Assembly: GCF_031877795.1 (NCBI RefSeq)
Contig: NW_027436640.1
Span: forward strand, 248,001-312,000
DNA from: Strix aluco
Taxonomy: Eukaryota > Chordata > Aves > Strigiformes > Strigidae
DNA: 64,000 bases
Direction: 5' to 3'
Shown: positions 36,478 through 47,064 of the stretch, one piece after another
Numbering within the stretch: the stretch's first letter is position 1
How the letters are laid out: each line of letters opens with the position of its first letter
The notes under the pieces: generated by a model
The model's database searches: none
What the model was told of the DNA's origin: nothing
The model's input: the letters and a program-made list of their open reading frames with translations, nothing else
Made by a program: the position numbers and the translations under genes

Positions 36478-36642
36478 CACTGTGTGGCCTGTTCAGCCAG
36501 TTGGAGACAGGGATGAGCTCAGTGTAGGAAGTCCTACATGGCACCTGCTGGAAATGGTCCCTGAACACTTTGGGGTCTCAGCAGTCCCTTGCAGGAGATA
36601 GTACAAGCCTGTCCCATCTGGCAATGGGAAATAGAGGGAGTC
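36478..36642 (-). pseudogene. HYDIN: HYDIN-like exon 18 with 1-base deletion and poor donor
   Basis: Begins DSLYFPLPDGTGLYYL in phase 0 and loses the frame near 36,560-36,567, one base short. The proper frame then reads FQQVPCRTSYTELIPVSNWL. The unshifted frame ends at TGA 36,493-36,495. Exon 19 needs CACAG|gt here, but the sequence is CACAgtggtgac, suggesting loss of one G from AG|GT at the donor. Confidence 0.88.
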
Positions 36643-37884
36643 CTAGAGACAAGAAATAGGGTAAGTGAGCTCGCCTGCTCTCTGCCTGGACCAGTTACTG
36701 GCTCTTCAGCACACCTGGACAGTCCCATGTCTCAGGCTGCCACCTGAGCAGCTTTGGGCAGGTCCAGCTGGCAGACCTGTGACCGCAGCCCCGTGTCTTT
36801 CGCCGGTGGAGATGGCATCGTCGTACCCACTGGGGCTGGCGCAGTGACAGGACACGGGCAGCATGTCTGGGCAGAGCAAGCTCACAGCGGCCCTGCAGCA
36901 GAGCTGCTCTGACCATCCTAACACCCCTTTCCCTGGGCACATCAGCTGCCAGCCCTGTGCTCGTGCAGGGACAGCTGTGCTAAGGGGGTGGCAGTCCCTG
37001 CTAAGCTCGACTGCCCCAGCATTACTGCCTGTCAGCTGGCACGGCAGGGTCCCACCAGCCAGGGTGAGCCATGGAAAGTTCATATCCAGTCCTCATCTGG
37101 GGTGCCAGTGGGTCACAGCCACCTACCCTGGGGCATCTCCTCTGCCTCCAGAGCAGCTGAAAACTGTGGGACTCTTCATGCAGGGCTGTATGTTAAAGAG
37201 ATGCTGAGCATGTCCAACCCCACAGGGCACGGATCTGCTGAGCACCCTGGAGATTGTGCCCACAAGTCTCCAGCCTCCACTCAGGCCTAAATTCTGGTGT
37301 GGGAGAAGGTCAGCTGGAGTGGGACAAGGACCCCAGCAGCTCCAGCACCCCAGAGCCCTTCTGCACTGACCCCCTTGATTTAAGAGCTTGCCCCTGGTCT
37401 GCCCATGCGACCAGAGGGGCCAGTCACCCCCATCTGCCCAGTCCCAGACCTGCAGGAAGGGCTCTTTCCAAAGCTCCTGAAGGAGATGTCAAGAGAGATC
37501 TCAGTGTCATTTCCCACCTGGCTGCTCATGGCCGGGGGGGGCGCTGAGAAATGGCAAGGCAGCTTCTCCCCTCTAGTTCCCTGTGTGCTGCAAAAGGGCC
37601 CCAGCAGGGCAGTGCAGGCAGAAGTGGTCATGCCCAGGGCGTGGGGAGCCTGTGCAGCCCATAGGGCTGAGCACAGGGGTCTCTGAGCCCCCCTGGGCTG
37701 CACAGGCAACGACCAGGAGCTGCACAAAACAAACTTCATTTCCTGGACCATCAGACAGCCTGGCTTTTTAGGTTAGCTGCTCCAGTACGTTTAGTGGTCA
37801 GTCCAGACCTCCCACCTGAACTTCCCTTACACCTGGCCTCTAGCCACCAAGAAACCCAGTTTCCAACATAGGATCTCAGGATAA

Positions 37885-37965
37885 TTTCTGTTCATAGGGG
37901 ACCTCTGAAGGTCATCTCGTCCAACCTCCTGCCCAAAGCAATGAGGGTCATGCTCTGAGGGTCAG
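37885..37965 (-). mobile_element. Short CR1-like 3' fragment
   Basis: The phrase gacctctgaaggtcatctcg followed by tccaacctcctgcccaaagca is the inverted 3' end typical of CR1. It lies in the intron after exon 17, within 25 bp of its donor. Only about 70-80 bp are recognisable. Confidence 0.7.
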
Positions 37966-37987
37966 CGTGCTGGCACAGCTCACATAC

Positions 37988-38180
37988 CTGATGCTTCTTG
38001 TTCTCAGAGCTCATGGTTAGGGGTTCGTAAGTGATCGTGTAGGGCTTGTGGAAAAATTCAGGCCCCTTCCAGTGTTGCCCCTCAATGACGCCTTGCACAG
38101 TGCAAGTCCTTATTGTTCGGGTTGGACAGGAGGATGGTCTGACTGTGCTTCTCGCGCATGGCACACGTGAAAGTCAGCGT
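37988..38180 (-). pseudogene. HYDIN: HYDIN-like exon 17 with +1 frameshift
   Basis: Begins TLTFTCAMREKHSQTILLSN in phase 0, then shifts. The four bases at 38,102-38,105 stand where one codon (TGG in the family) is expected. The original frame hits TGA at 38,082-38,084, while the shifted frame continues TVQGVIEGQHWKGPEFF..KPYTITYEP (within limits). Compared with the usual pattern, about 7 residues between GPEF and KPY are absent without changing frame. Donor CATCAG|gtatgt. Confidence 0.9.
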
Positions 38181-39018
38181 CTGCAACAGAGGAGCACAGA
38201 GGCTGCTTGGTCACAGCGAGGAACCCTTTCCACTCTGACTAGCTTTATGCACAGGGAGAGGCTTTTCCTTGTCGTATACCAAATTTCCATTTGAGCATAG
38301 ATCTTGGCGTAAATCAAATTGTTGGTTCTTAGAGAAGGAAGAGGAATGAGTCTTTTGCATGCTGGGTGAAGGGGGCTGCTGCCTCCCTAGGAGGGGAGAA
38401 AGAAAACTGAAAGCCCTGGAAGGATCTCTCTCCTGTGCAAGGACAAGTCCTGCAGCCGCGCAGTCCCTTCGTGGGCAGGCTGACGAGCAGTTCCTGATTC
38501 TCTCTTGGGAGCAAGAGCCAACACCTCCCAGCTGCATGCTCCTGCAAGGCCTGTAAGGGCCAGGAGTCCTTCACGTGGCATCCCTGTTCCCCAGGAGCTG
38601 GATGCAGATGCCTTGTCCGCTCCTAGTGCTGAATGCCCTCCCCCGCCCCGACAGGGAGGAAAAATGTGGGTGCCGGTGCCATATTGTGGCTATAGATGGG
38701 TGGCTCTGGGGGACGTGGGGGGGGTCTCAGAAAAGCCCTGCAGGGTGTCCCCACGGCAAAGGTGCTGCAGGGCAGAGCCAGGACAGCTGAGGTACTCGCT
38801 GGAGGAACAGCACCTTTAATAGGTGAGGAAGGCAACTACAGGGCTCACAGATTTTGGGAACCCTGCCCAGGGGTTTTCTCAGCTCTCTAGGACACCCAGG
38901 CAGGATGACAGGCAGGAGTGACTCTATGCCTGTAAGATTCCTCTAGTTCCTGCCCTGGGAGAGATGTGGTGCAAATGGTGGGGTAAGGGGGCACCTGTCC
39001 TGTCTCTGTTCCAGTTAC

Positions 39019-39238
39019 CTCTTTGGACACAGGGGTCTCCATGCAGCATCCTGCCAGCGTAAGCTGGAGCGGCTCACTGCCCTCGATGAAGCACTGCAGG
39101 CCCTCGCACTGGATAGCACAGCTCAGCTTAGAGGGGCAGAAGGTCACAACGAAGGGAACGTCCATTCCTGGGAAGATGTAACCCTTTGTGGGGCTGATGC
39201 AGAAATCTGGCTTGAAGCTCTTGATGTCCCACTTAAAC
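39019..39238 (-). pseudogene. HYDIN: HYDIN-like exon 16
   Basis: FKWDIKSFKPDFCISPTKGY then VTFCPSKLSC and LTLAGCC, a complete ASH-type module pattern. Acceptor tggcaag|G, donor AAAGAG|gtaact. Open, ends in phase 0. Confidence 0.96.
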
Positions 39239-39583
39239 CTTGCCAAGGAAAGCACAAGGACAGAAAGGAACGATTAACAACCGGGAGGCTGCGAACACAA
39301 CGTGCCATTTCTAATTCTCTTGTGGGCTTTTCCACAGCATCTCAGCAGGGTGCTGAGCCACCTGGCACTAAGGCTTCAGGTTGGGCAGGACTCAGCTGCA
39401 CCCATCCGTAAACAAGCTTTTGGTTGTACCCCTTGCTAAGTTCCAGGGCCTGACTGCACAGCCTTGGCTGCACAACTCCCCACTGGAATGGAAAAGCAGA
39501 CGACAACTCTCTGGGCAAGCTACAGCTCCATCCAACCCTCACCCAAGCTCTCGGCCACCAGAGAGGACAGGGCTTTGCATTAC

Positions 39584-39864
39584 TTGACTCCTATGTCGCC
39601 CGTGTTCTGCATGGTGAGGTGCCAGGATGTGTAGCTCTGCTGCACCACCACTCCGAAGCTGAGGTGTTCCTGGTCCAAGCTCACGTGGGTGCCCTGGCAG
39701 GAGCCCCACACCATGAAGAGGGAACGCACCAGGCCACTGCACTCCAACATCACTTCTTCGGTGAACGGCTGGATGCAGCACTTTGGGGAGAAGATCACTT
39801 CCACTTTACAGGTCTCTCCTTTGGGCTTCAGGCTTAGTTCATTGGTGGGCTTCAAGCAGAGAAC
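39584..39864 (-). pseudogene. HYDIN: HYDIN-like exon 15
   Basis: 281 bp, open, acceptor ttgggcag, donor GTCAA|gtaatg. Contains LKPKGETCKVEVIFSPK, EEVMLECSGLVR, SLDQEHLSFG and NTGDIG. Phase 2 out joins exon 16 to restore KFKWDIK. Confidence 0.96.
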
Positions 39865-40307
39865 CTGCCCAAAGAAATGAGTGGAGACTACTTCATCGGG
39901 CAACCGAGCTGTGAATCCTCCATAGAGTCTTCCCATTCCTGTTCTGTTCCCATCAACATTGCCCCAGTCCTACTCATTCCCAGGTACACATCCTCAGCTA
40001 CCAAAGGAATTTTCCTGTGATGTGTGCATCCAGCCACGGTGAGCTGGACTACGTCTTCCAAAGTAATTTCACTTGAGCTCCAGGAGAGCCATAACTCTTG
40101 GTCTTTAAAGATTACATTTCCATACCTAATACATCCTAACATATGTGTCTGAAACAGGTGAGGAATGGTACCTTCTTCTCACTTCTGGCTATGAGGGGAG
40201 TCCTGACACCTGGCTCAGATGAGGCACTCACACTGCCCAGCAGGGAGGACAGGACAGCACACAACTGTAATTAGCTACTAGCTCCCCCCAGAGCAGCTCA
40301 CAGCTAC

Positions 40308-40520
40308 CTGCAGGCATCCCTGGAGGCACAGCAAAGCGCTCTCCAGTGAAGAAAGGGGCCTTCCTGCAGCTCTGGCATGGTTGACTTGAGACTGAGCTTA
40401 AAAGTGAGAGGAGCAGCACTGTTGTTGGCTATGGTGACAATCTTCTTCACCATCTGTCCGATGGAGAGGGCTCCCAGCTTCACCACCTTTCCTTGTGGTT
40501 CCACATGAAGTGCTAAGGCT
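40308..40520 (-). pseudogene. HYDIN: HYDIN-like exon 14, splice phases inconsistent
   Basis: Encodes LALHVEPQGKVVKLGALSI and ends at MPELQE, matching HYDIN. The only nearby acceptor (ccttag at 40,513-40,514) gives the wrong phase after exon 13, and no GT follows MPELQE at the expected boundary. The next good donor (GCAG|gtagct, 40,306-40,307) adds about 17 unrelated codons and does not match the phase-0 start of exon 15. Its real ends are therefore damaged or unclear. Confidence 0.8.
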
Positions 40521-40580
40521 TGGACCATAGGCCCAAGCCAGAGTTGACCTATAGATGAATCCTGTATATTTTATAACCAT

Positions 40581-41356
40581 TGTGCTAACAGGTATTATAC
40601 TAAGTTATAACAAACCACCTATTCTGATATAAAGGGTGGAAGTGTTGAAGCCTGAGCAACAGGCCCTGAACCAAAACTGTTAACTCAGTATGTAATCATT
40701 AATGAAATATGCATGGAGGATGGAGCTATCTTGGATGTATCTTTCCCTTCCTTTGTATATGAATAGAATAACAGAGTCATGGAGGCAGGTGCCTGTCCTC
40801 GAGGCCTGATGTGAGACCTTGTGCATAATCCGATCCGATAAGCAGAGAAATTCCCTTAGTTTCTTCCTTGAGCCCTGGCCAGGCTCTGGGGGGAACCTAA
40901 TGTGAAATTTAAACCAGATATTTCCACTTAAAACAAAGGTGCCAGCTATTCTGGCTTGCTGATTTTTAGGTATATAAGGCTGGACCCGCTCACAGTGACT
41001 TTGGGTCCCTCACCTATGGGTGGACGCACTGCGTAGGATTTCCCACTCGCCGGGACAGGCTCAACAAATCCTCGCTGCACCCGGGGCTGCCCAGCGCCTG
41101 CAGGTCTGGATGGTGGGAACGGGTGCAAGTGGTGATGGATCTTTCTTAATCACTATTCTCTCTCTCAGGTAGTAATGATTTCATGCATTACCCTGTATTT
41201 TCCTATTTGTTTAAATGCACTATTCTGTCTTTTCTTACTGTATGTTTTCTGTATTATTCTGTTATATTATTTAGTTATTTCTAGTAAAATATGCCTGCTC
41301 TTTTCACTCTGGTGTCTGAGTTTAATTGATATCCCTAATCAGCAAAACACCACAAC
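40581..41356 (+). mobile_element. LTR-like element in the intron before exon 14
   Basis: Begins TGTGCTAACAGG and ends near ...AACACCACAA. A promoter-like tatataagg sits at about 40,971, and a T-rich region with tagtaaaata follows in the 3' third, the layout of a solitary retroviral LTR. AACC occurs at both borders, but a clean target-site duplication is not evident, so the ends are uncertain. No internal retroviral genes are present. It ends only about 70 bp from exon 14, antisense to HYDIN. Confidence 0.55.
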
Positions 41357-41538
41357 GTCAACCTAAGGCAGGAGAAATTAATATAAAGCAAAAGGAAAGA
41401 AGGAGAAAAGGTTTTCTGACACCCTTGTGGCAGAAAACTAAAACATGGTAGGCTGGGGAAGAGACGAGGAAAACGAGCGAGAAAGCTGTGCCCGCGGCCT
41501 GTGCCACCTGGGGTTTTAAGATTTGGATTTCATCTCAC

Positions 41539-41737
41539 CTTCATTTCCGTGCCCCTTCCTCGGACCTCAATAGTTTGCTGGCAAAGACCGTTGATTTCAA
41601 AAGGGATGAGCTCATGGTAAGACGCAATCTCTCTGGGATAGAAAGTGATGGGCACCGCCACTGTCCCTCCTGGGCGTAGGACGTACCCTGGGAAGTCCAC
41701 ATGGAGGTGTGAGGTGCTGGTGAACAAGCAGCTCAGA
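41539..41737 (-). pseudogene. HYDIN: HYDIN-like exon 13
   Basis: Open, acceptor tctgccag|T, donor ATGAAG|gtgaga. Residues VPITFYPREIASYHELIPFE then INGLCQQTIEVRGRGTEMK are strongly HYDIN. Ends in phase 0. Confidence 0.96.
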
Positions 41738-41920
41738 CTGGCAGAAAGCACAGCTGAGAGGAGCAGAGGTGTCACAAGGCTGTGTGTGCAACATCAGGGC
41801 TACTTAGGGCTCTCCTGTCTCCTCTCCCTGCGTCCTCAGGATGTCACCCACAGTGCTCATGAAGACATGGAGCAGGCACATGCTAAGCAAGGGCCGAAGG
41901 AGTGTGTGGAGAAGGCCTAC

Positions 41921-42083
41921 CTCACATCCTTATCTGGCTGGTTCGTGATGATGAGGCTCTGATGGGAAGGTGCCATTCCAGCATAGTAGATGAAGCAGGT
42001 TCCAAAGTTGAGTCTGGTAGTGGAGAAGTGGACAGTGGGCACTACCACAGTGGCCAGGAACACGCAGGTAAACCCTTGTTGAT
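41921..42083 (-). pseudogene. HYDIN: HYDIN-like exon 12 with 1-base deletion
   Basis: The HYDIN frame (TVHFSTTRLNFGTCFIYYAG...QSLIITNQ, within the quoted spans) is shifted relative to phase 0 from exon 11. Entering in phase 0 gives INKG, then an out-of-frame run to TAG at 42,042-42,044. One base is missing near 42,070-42,075. The donor GTGAG|gtagg in phase 2 fits exon 13. Confidence 0.9.
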
Positions 42084-42647
42084 CTGGCGAGGAGAAAGAC
42101 AGCATAAGCCCACTGAAGAGATGGGAACTACAACTGCAAACACCGAGGAAGAGGATGGGGGGCAGCTGGCTGCACTGACAATAAGGAAAAGCAAGTGCCA
42201 AAAGACTCCAGAATGGCAATAGAAGGTAGAAGGCTTGGTCCAAGAGGGAATGGGTTTTTGGAGAGTCGTGGCCCTGCTTTGTGCAGCCACATGCTGAGCT
42301 GTGCGGCCACATGCTGGCAGGACCTTTCTGCACGGTGGGACCAGCGCAGCAGAGGCCTGGCAAGGAGAAACAGCTCCATCTCCACACACATCTAGGACCC
42401 CCCCAGATTAGGGGCAGAGGGGGCCTGGGGGATATGCCCTGCCACAAAAGTGCTGCCCAAAGTCATCCTGGGTAAGCACTTATTAAAATACTCCATTCAG
42501 AAGCTGTCAGGCTCTTTATTTCTGCAACAGGAGCCTCTTTGCCTTGTTCAGGCTCTTCAGTGACAGAGCTCACCCCTAGCTCTGGGCTCCTGCTGCCAAG
42601 CTGCTGCGTAGGAGGTGAAGGTCCCGTATTAAACCCTCGTGCCTCAC

Positions 42648-42866
42648 CTGAAGCGTCAGCTCTACGTCTTTTAAAGAGCACATCCTCTGTGGGTGAAAAG
42701 CCAGCTGGGTCTCTGCTTTCCCCTTCGCCTGCAAGACTGTCTGAGGGGTGACAGTAAGGACCTGCTTACAGGCTGCGGGGCCACTCAGTTCCCACGAGAA
42801 GGTGAAGCTGAACTTGCTGTTATTGTGGATGCTAAAGAGATGCTGGACATTCTTGTTCAGCTGTAC
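42648..42866 (-). pseudogene. HYDIN: HYDIN-like exon 11
   Basis: 73 codons, phase 0 on both sides, open. It encodes VQLNKNVQHLFSIHNNSKFS and ends SLKDVELTLQ. Acceptor ccctgcag, donor CTTCAG|gtgagg. Confidence 0.94.
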
Positions 42867-43129
42867 CTGCAGGGAAAAGCAGTGAGGACTGGGGGTTAGA
42901 GCACATGCAAAGTGTCAGCTGGCCCAGCAAGTGCTCCTCCCTAATGTGCTCCTGCATTTTTCATATTCAGCTAATGACCTGTGTGAAAGATCAATCTCCC
43001 TCCCTCCAGAGACCCATAAATGAAGAAAAACATTCCCTTGTGTTCAAACATCTCTGTGAAGCTCCTGGTTCAGGCCCAACGTTGCAGGCCTTTGTGGGGC
43101 AAATGGTTCAGGGAAGCAGTGCTGCTCAC

Positions 43130-43337
43130 CTCCTTGAAATCAATGACGTTGATCTCCTGTGCACTGAGCTCCGTGACACAGCCGTCGCTGTCCTCACACC
43201 TGACAGACGTGTGCACGCTATAGCCGGTGGCCTTGATATTCAAGGAGAGGGGCTGGGTCTTCCTCTTGACATCGCACTTGAGGCTGAAGACCGCCTCTCC
43301 TTCTAGCGTTGGTGTGAAGAAGACTGTAATGGGAAAC
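43130..43337 (-). pseudogene. HYDIN: HYDIN-like exon 10
   Basis: Acceptor ctcgccag|G, donor AAGGAG|gtgagc, 208 bp, open. Residues FPITVFFTPTLEGEAVFSL and NIKATGYSV match the HYDIN segment that follows the missing block. Ends in phase 0. Confidence 0.94.
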
Positions 43338-44403
43338 CTGGCGAGAGAAGACCCTTTTTGCTCCATTTGCCATCTCTTGGCTTTCCTGGCCACACGTTGC
43401 CTGCTCTATGGGAGAGCAGCTGTGCAATGGCCCTGGTGAGGCCCCAGGCCTGGGAGAAAGCAGGAGCAGCACTCTGCCTTTCCAGGGCCTTCCACTATGG
43501 AGCAAGCCCTGGTCAGCCCTGCTTAGGGTACAATGATCCCATGCAATGAAATGCCAGAGGATACAACAACAAGGCATCAAACCCTGAGCTAACGCTGACC
43601 TTACTGCCCTGTCCACATGCTACAGGGCACCACCGGGTCGAGACCCCGCTTCTGTCCCAGACACAAAGGAGGGCACTCATGGAGACCCCCAGTCTCTCTG
43701 ATCTATATGACAAGGGTAAGTAACATCCTCTTTGCCAAGAGGAGTCGTCCAGCTCCCGTGACAGCAGCACAGCGTGGGTGCCACCAAACTGCCTCTTTGT
43801 AATTTTTGTGGGTAATTTCTGGGTATGTGATCAAAACCAAACAAACTACAGAGATTTAAGGAATTACCACTTCTCAGGTGAGCCACAGTAACTGATGCAG
43901 GATGCTTTCTTGCACTCTGTGGCAAGCCAAAATTCAGCATCTTTTAAGACACAGCAAAGCTGCCTGGAGCTAATGTGTTCTCCTTACACCCTGGCAGGCT
44001 GGGAGTGGGCACAGGGACATCCATGATGGATCAGCAAATGAGTTGGTGACTGCTTATACCGCTTGAACTCACGATCACGTCTGAGCACAAATCATGGCTG
44101 CAGTTTACAAGAAAAGAGCATCTGCTTTCTGACAGGTGATCCTGCAAAACACAGCTAGTCGCCTAAGCCTGTTGCTGTCCCCCATGACGGGCTCAAATGC
44201 TGCCTGCAGTGCTGCTTCTGTGCTTTGTTGTTTTTGGCCCTGCACCGACCGCGCATGGTGGGCTTTCTCGCTAAAGGAACACAGGGAAGAGAGGAGACCT
44301 TGCCCACTTAGAGCTGCTGGCTCAGGGGTCACAGGGGTAATACCCCCAAACATGCTTTTGTCACCAAAACTAGAAGATCCAAAGCCTGAATTTCTGCACC
44401 CAC

Positions 44404-44542
44404 CTCTGCTTGCTTCCCTGGCTGGATGCGACCTCTCTCTGTGTGGCAGAAGGCGGCCACCTGTTCTGGTGGGGCTTCAGGGTCTTGGCAAGTCCACTGG
44501 AAGGAATACGTGGAACTGGATGGGTTCATAACCATGAAGGTC
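44404..44542 (-). pseudogene. HYDIN: HYDIN-like exon 9
   Basis: Encodes TFMVMNPSSSTYSFQW and ends RIQPGKQAE at donor GAG|gtgggt in phase 0. The next recognisable exon expects two carried-in bases, so the coding sequence in between has been lost (see the separate finding). Confidence 0.94.
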
Positions 44543-44559
44543 CTGGGAACACAAAGCAA

Positions 44560-45130
44560 AAAGGACTACTAAGGTGGTGCTGGGACATTAGTGACTCTGT
44601 CCTGCAGCAGACATCAGGCACTGCCCGTCCTCGACACTACCCGGAAGGAGTTATTTGGTACAGTGGAACAAGATTGGGAGCACAAACATTTCATCTGCTT
44701 TATAAGGGCCCTGTCTGTTTCCTGGGTGGCTACAGATTAACGTCTATTGACAAAGAAATTCGCAAGGATATAGCCAAAGTCTTGCATGCTAAAACGATAA
44801 GATCAAGCGAAAATGGTAAAATCAAGTCCAGTCAGACTCCTTTGGAAGATGGTACTCTTGGTTGTGGTTGCAGCCTTCATTGACCATGTCTGACTGGTAT
44901 CTCAAAAGAGCAAGAATGTCCCAAGGATGCTCTTCAAAGGGACGAAGGTTGTACTGGCCCTATTGCACAAGCTGGGGTTACGTGGTCGTCCCAGACTGAC
45001 CCATACCTTATTGAAGAAAGGGACAAAGAGAACAAAAAATGGGCCAGTTGGACTTCAGTGACCACCTTGTGCCAGGTCCAAAACAGACTCATGGCCAAGG
45101 GTCAGCAGATCAGAGACAAGGCACAAATGT
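44560..45130 (+). other. Unassigned protein-like remnant in intron 8-9
   Basis: The plus strand has a frame (from about 44,575 to TGA at 44,881) reading YPEGVIWYSGTRLGAQ and GPVCFLGGYRL. Possible broken continuation follows (TGPIAQAGVTWSSQTDPYL). It does not match HYDIN and lies antisense in its intron. It could be a remnant of a mobile or endogenous retroviral gene, but I cannot place it. Confidence 0.3.
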
Positions 45131-45223
45131 GCCCTGAGGCTTGGAAGAGCAGCTGGAGAGGTCTCTGGTTAAGAAGGGTGACCAGGAGACGGTCATCAGG
45201 AGAAGCCATGTCCACACACTTAC

Positions 45224-45436
45224 CTGCTGTGCCTGCCACGCACTCCAATTGCCTCAAACTCAATCACTCTTGTGTTGAGATCTAACGTTGCCCCCTTTGG
45301 TCCCTGCAACTCTGGTACACGCCTTTTTGCAGTGATGTAGTCAGAGTCTTCCAGCTCAAAGTGGCAAAGTGACATCAGGCTTCTCCCCTTCACAGCCACC
45401 TCCGGGCCCTTCTGATTTGGCCTCAGGTTAGGAATA
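45224..45436 (-). pseudogene. HYDIN: HYDIN-like exon 8
   Basis: Open, with acceptor tttctag and donor AGCAG|gtaagt. It carries IPNLRPNQKGPEVAVKGRSL, CHFELEDSDYI and NTRVIEFEA, very close to the known HYDIN pattern. Ends in phase 2. Confidence 0.96.
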
Positions 45437-45963
45437 CTAGAAAGAAAGGGACCAGTATTAGCCAGACTAACATTTCCAGCCAGCCAGCTGCTTGTTTATC
45501 TCCTTGTGCAGCACAGTGTTGCATCCTCTCTCCATGCAAGCACCGATCAGCAAATCAAACAGAACTGCACTCCCCACCAGAGGCAGTGGAGGTGAAATGG
45601 CAGAAACACAGAGACTGACTGCAGCACACAGGTTTCTAGGTAGATAAGGTGGCCATGCTTGTCTGATAAGAAAGCATAGCTAGGGACTAGCTGGCCCCTT
45701 GACAGCCTTTCTGGATCTCTCGTTCCAGATTTTGGAACCCTCCGGAAGCTTAGTATTTCATACAGTGTCTTGTCCCAGTGTCTCCATACCTGCTTCTACC
45801 AAGGCTGGATGATAATTTGCCTTTGCTCCTGTATGTTGGTTGTTTCTGCTGCCTCACTGGGGCTGGCTGTCCCCAGGTCTGCACTCCCACCCACCCCAAT
45901 CACAGGCAATACCACAACTACCCAGCAGTAGCACGAGTTGAAAAGTGCCTGGATGCTTCCTAC

Positions 45964-46210
45964 CTGCAGAGCATACGGCTCTCAAAGTCCCCCACGTACA
46001 CCGGAGAGAACTTCATCTACAAGAGCTGCTCCTGTCCTGCAGGGATGGTGCTGCTGCGGGGCTTGACAGAGAACAGTGAGGAGGCACTGACGGTGTTCAG
46101 AGACGAGCTCAGGGAGGAAGAGACCTGCTCCAGAGCGCGGCCCAGCTGGCTCGAACAGCGGCTAGACTGGAGCTTCACAGAGGCACCAGAAGTGGAGGCG
46201 AGGAAACCCC
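45964..46210 (-). pseudogene. HYDIN: HYDIN-like exon 7 with in-frame TAG
   Basis: 81 codons between acceptor ttactgcag and donor TGCAG|gtagg. A Ser-rich stretch leads to STIPAGQEQLL, then TAG at 46,017-46,019, then MKFSPVYVGDFESRMLC in the same frame. Phases match both neighbours, so the stop is a point change inside an otherwise intact exon. A hydrophobic residue is usual at this position. Confidence 0.93.
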
Positions 46211-46611
46211 CTGCAGTAAAGGAAGAGGTTATAGCATGACATCTTCTTTCAAGGAGAAAATCCTTTGTTCCCAGCAACTCTGCCTCCTGCTGCAGGTGGA
46301 CAGAAGGGAGCTGGGATGCACTTGGAGCACCTCTGGCCAAGGGTTTTCAGCAGGACTCCCAGTGAAGCAAAGGGAAAGTGTATGTTAGCAAATTCAACAG
46401 GCCCAGGACTGAAGTCAACTGCTTCACTCCAGTCTGTTAAACTCTCTCCATCTCCAGGACTGGGGACCTAATGCAAACTTCTGCAGAATGGTTTCTGGCC
46501 AGCTTTCATTCCCGAATCATGTCCAGGAACTAACAGTAGAGATGTGTGTGTGTTACAGCACCTGGATAAATTTCTGGGCATCATTTCATGTCCCAGTACA
46601 GCCAGCCTCAG

Positions 46612-47064
46612 AATCACAGAATCATCTAGATTGGAAAAGACCTTGAAGATCATCCAGTCCAACCGTTAACCTAGCACTGACAGTTCCCAACTACATCATA
46701 TTCCTAAGCGCTATGTCGACTCTACTCTTAAACACCTCCAGGGATGGGAACTCCACCACCTCCCTGGCAGCCCATTCCAACGCCCAACAACCCCTTCTGG
46801 AAAGAAATACTTCCTAATATCTAGTCTAAACCTTCCCTGGTGCAACTTGAGGCCATTCCCTCTTGTCCTATTGTCTATGACTTGGTTAAAGAGACTCATC
46901 CCCAGTTCTCTGCAACCTTCTTTCAGGGAGTTGTAGAGGGTGATGAGGTCTCCCCTCAGCCTCCTCTTCTCCAGACTAAACAACCCCAGTTCCCTCAGCC
47001 GCTCCTCGTACGACATGTGCTCCAGACCCTTCACCAGCTTCGTTGCCCTTCTCTGGACACGCTC
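46612..47064 (-). mobile_element. CR1 LINE 3' end, inverted (3' half of an interrupted copy)
   Basis: Starts with the CR1 terminal pattern (agaatcacagaatca) and continues through gaccttgaagatcatcc, cccattccaacgcccaacaa and tagaaagaaatacttcctaa-like phrases up to ccttctctggacacgctc. A minus-strand frame with [20 protein letters not shown] is the degenerate C-terminal part of a CR1 ORF2. Lies in the intron between exons 6 and 7. Confidence 0.93.

Noticed and set aside
39888-40142. Minus-strand frame with DVVQLTVAGC between exons 14 and 15
   Set aside because: It looks vaguely HYDIN-like, but exons 14 and 15 are adjacent in the protein and no sequence is expected between them; likely chance.
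40581-41460. Full endogenous retrovirus before exon 14
   Set aside because: Only a single LTR-like segment is present; no second LTR and no internal genes.
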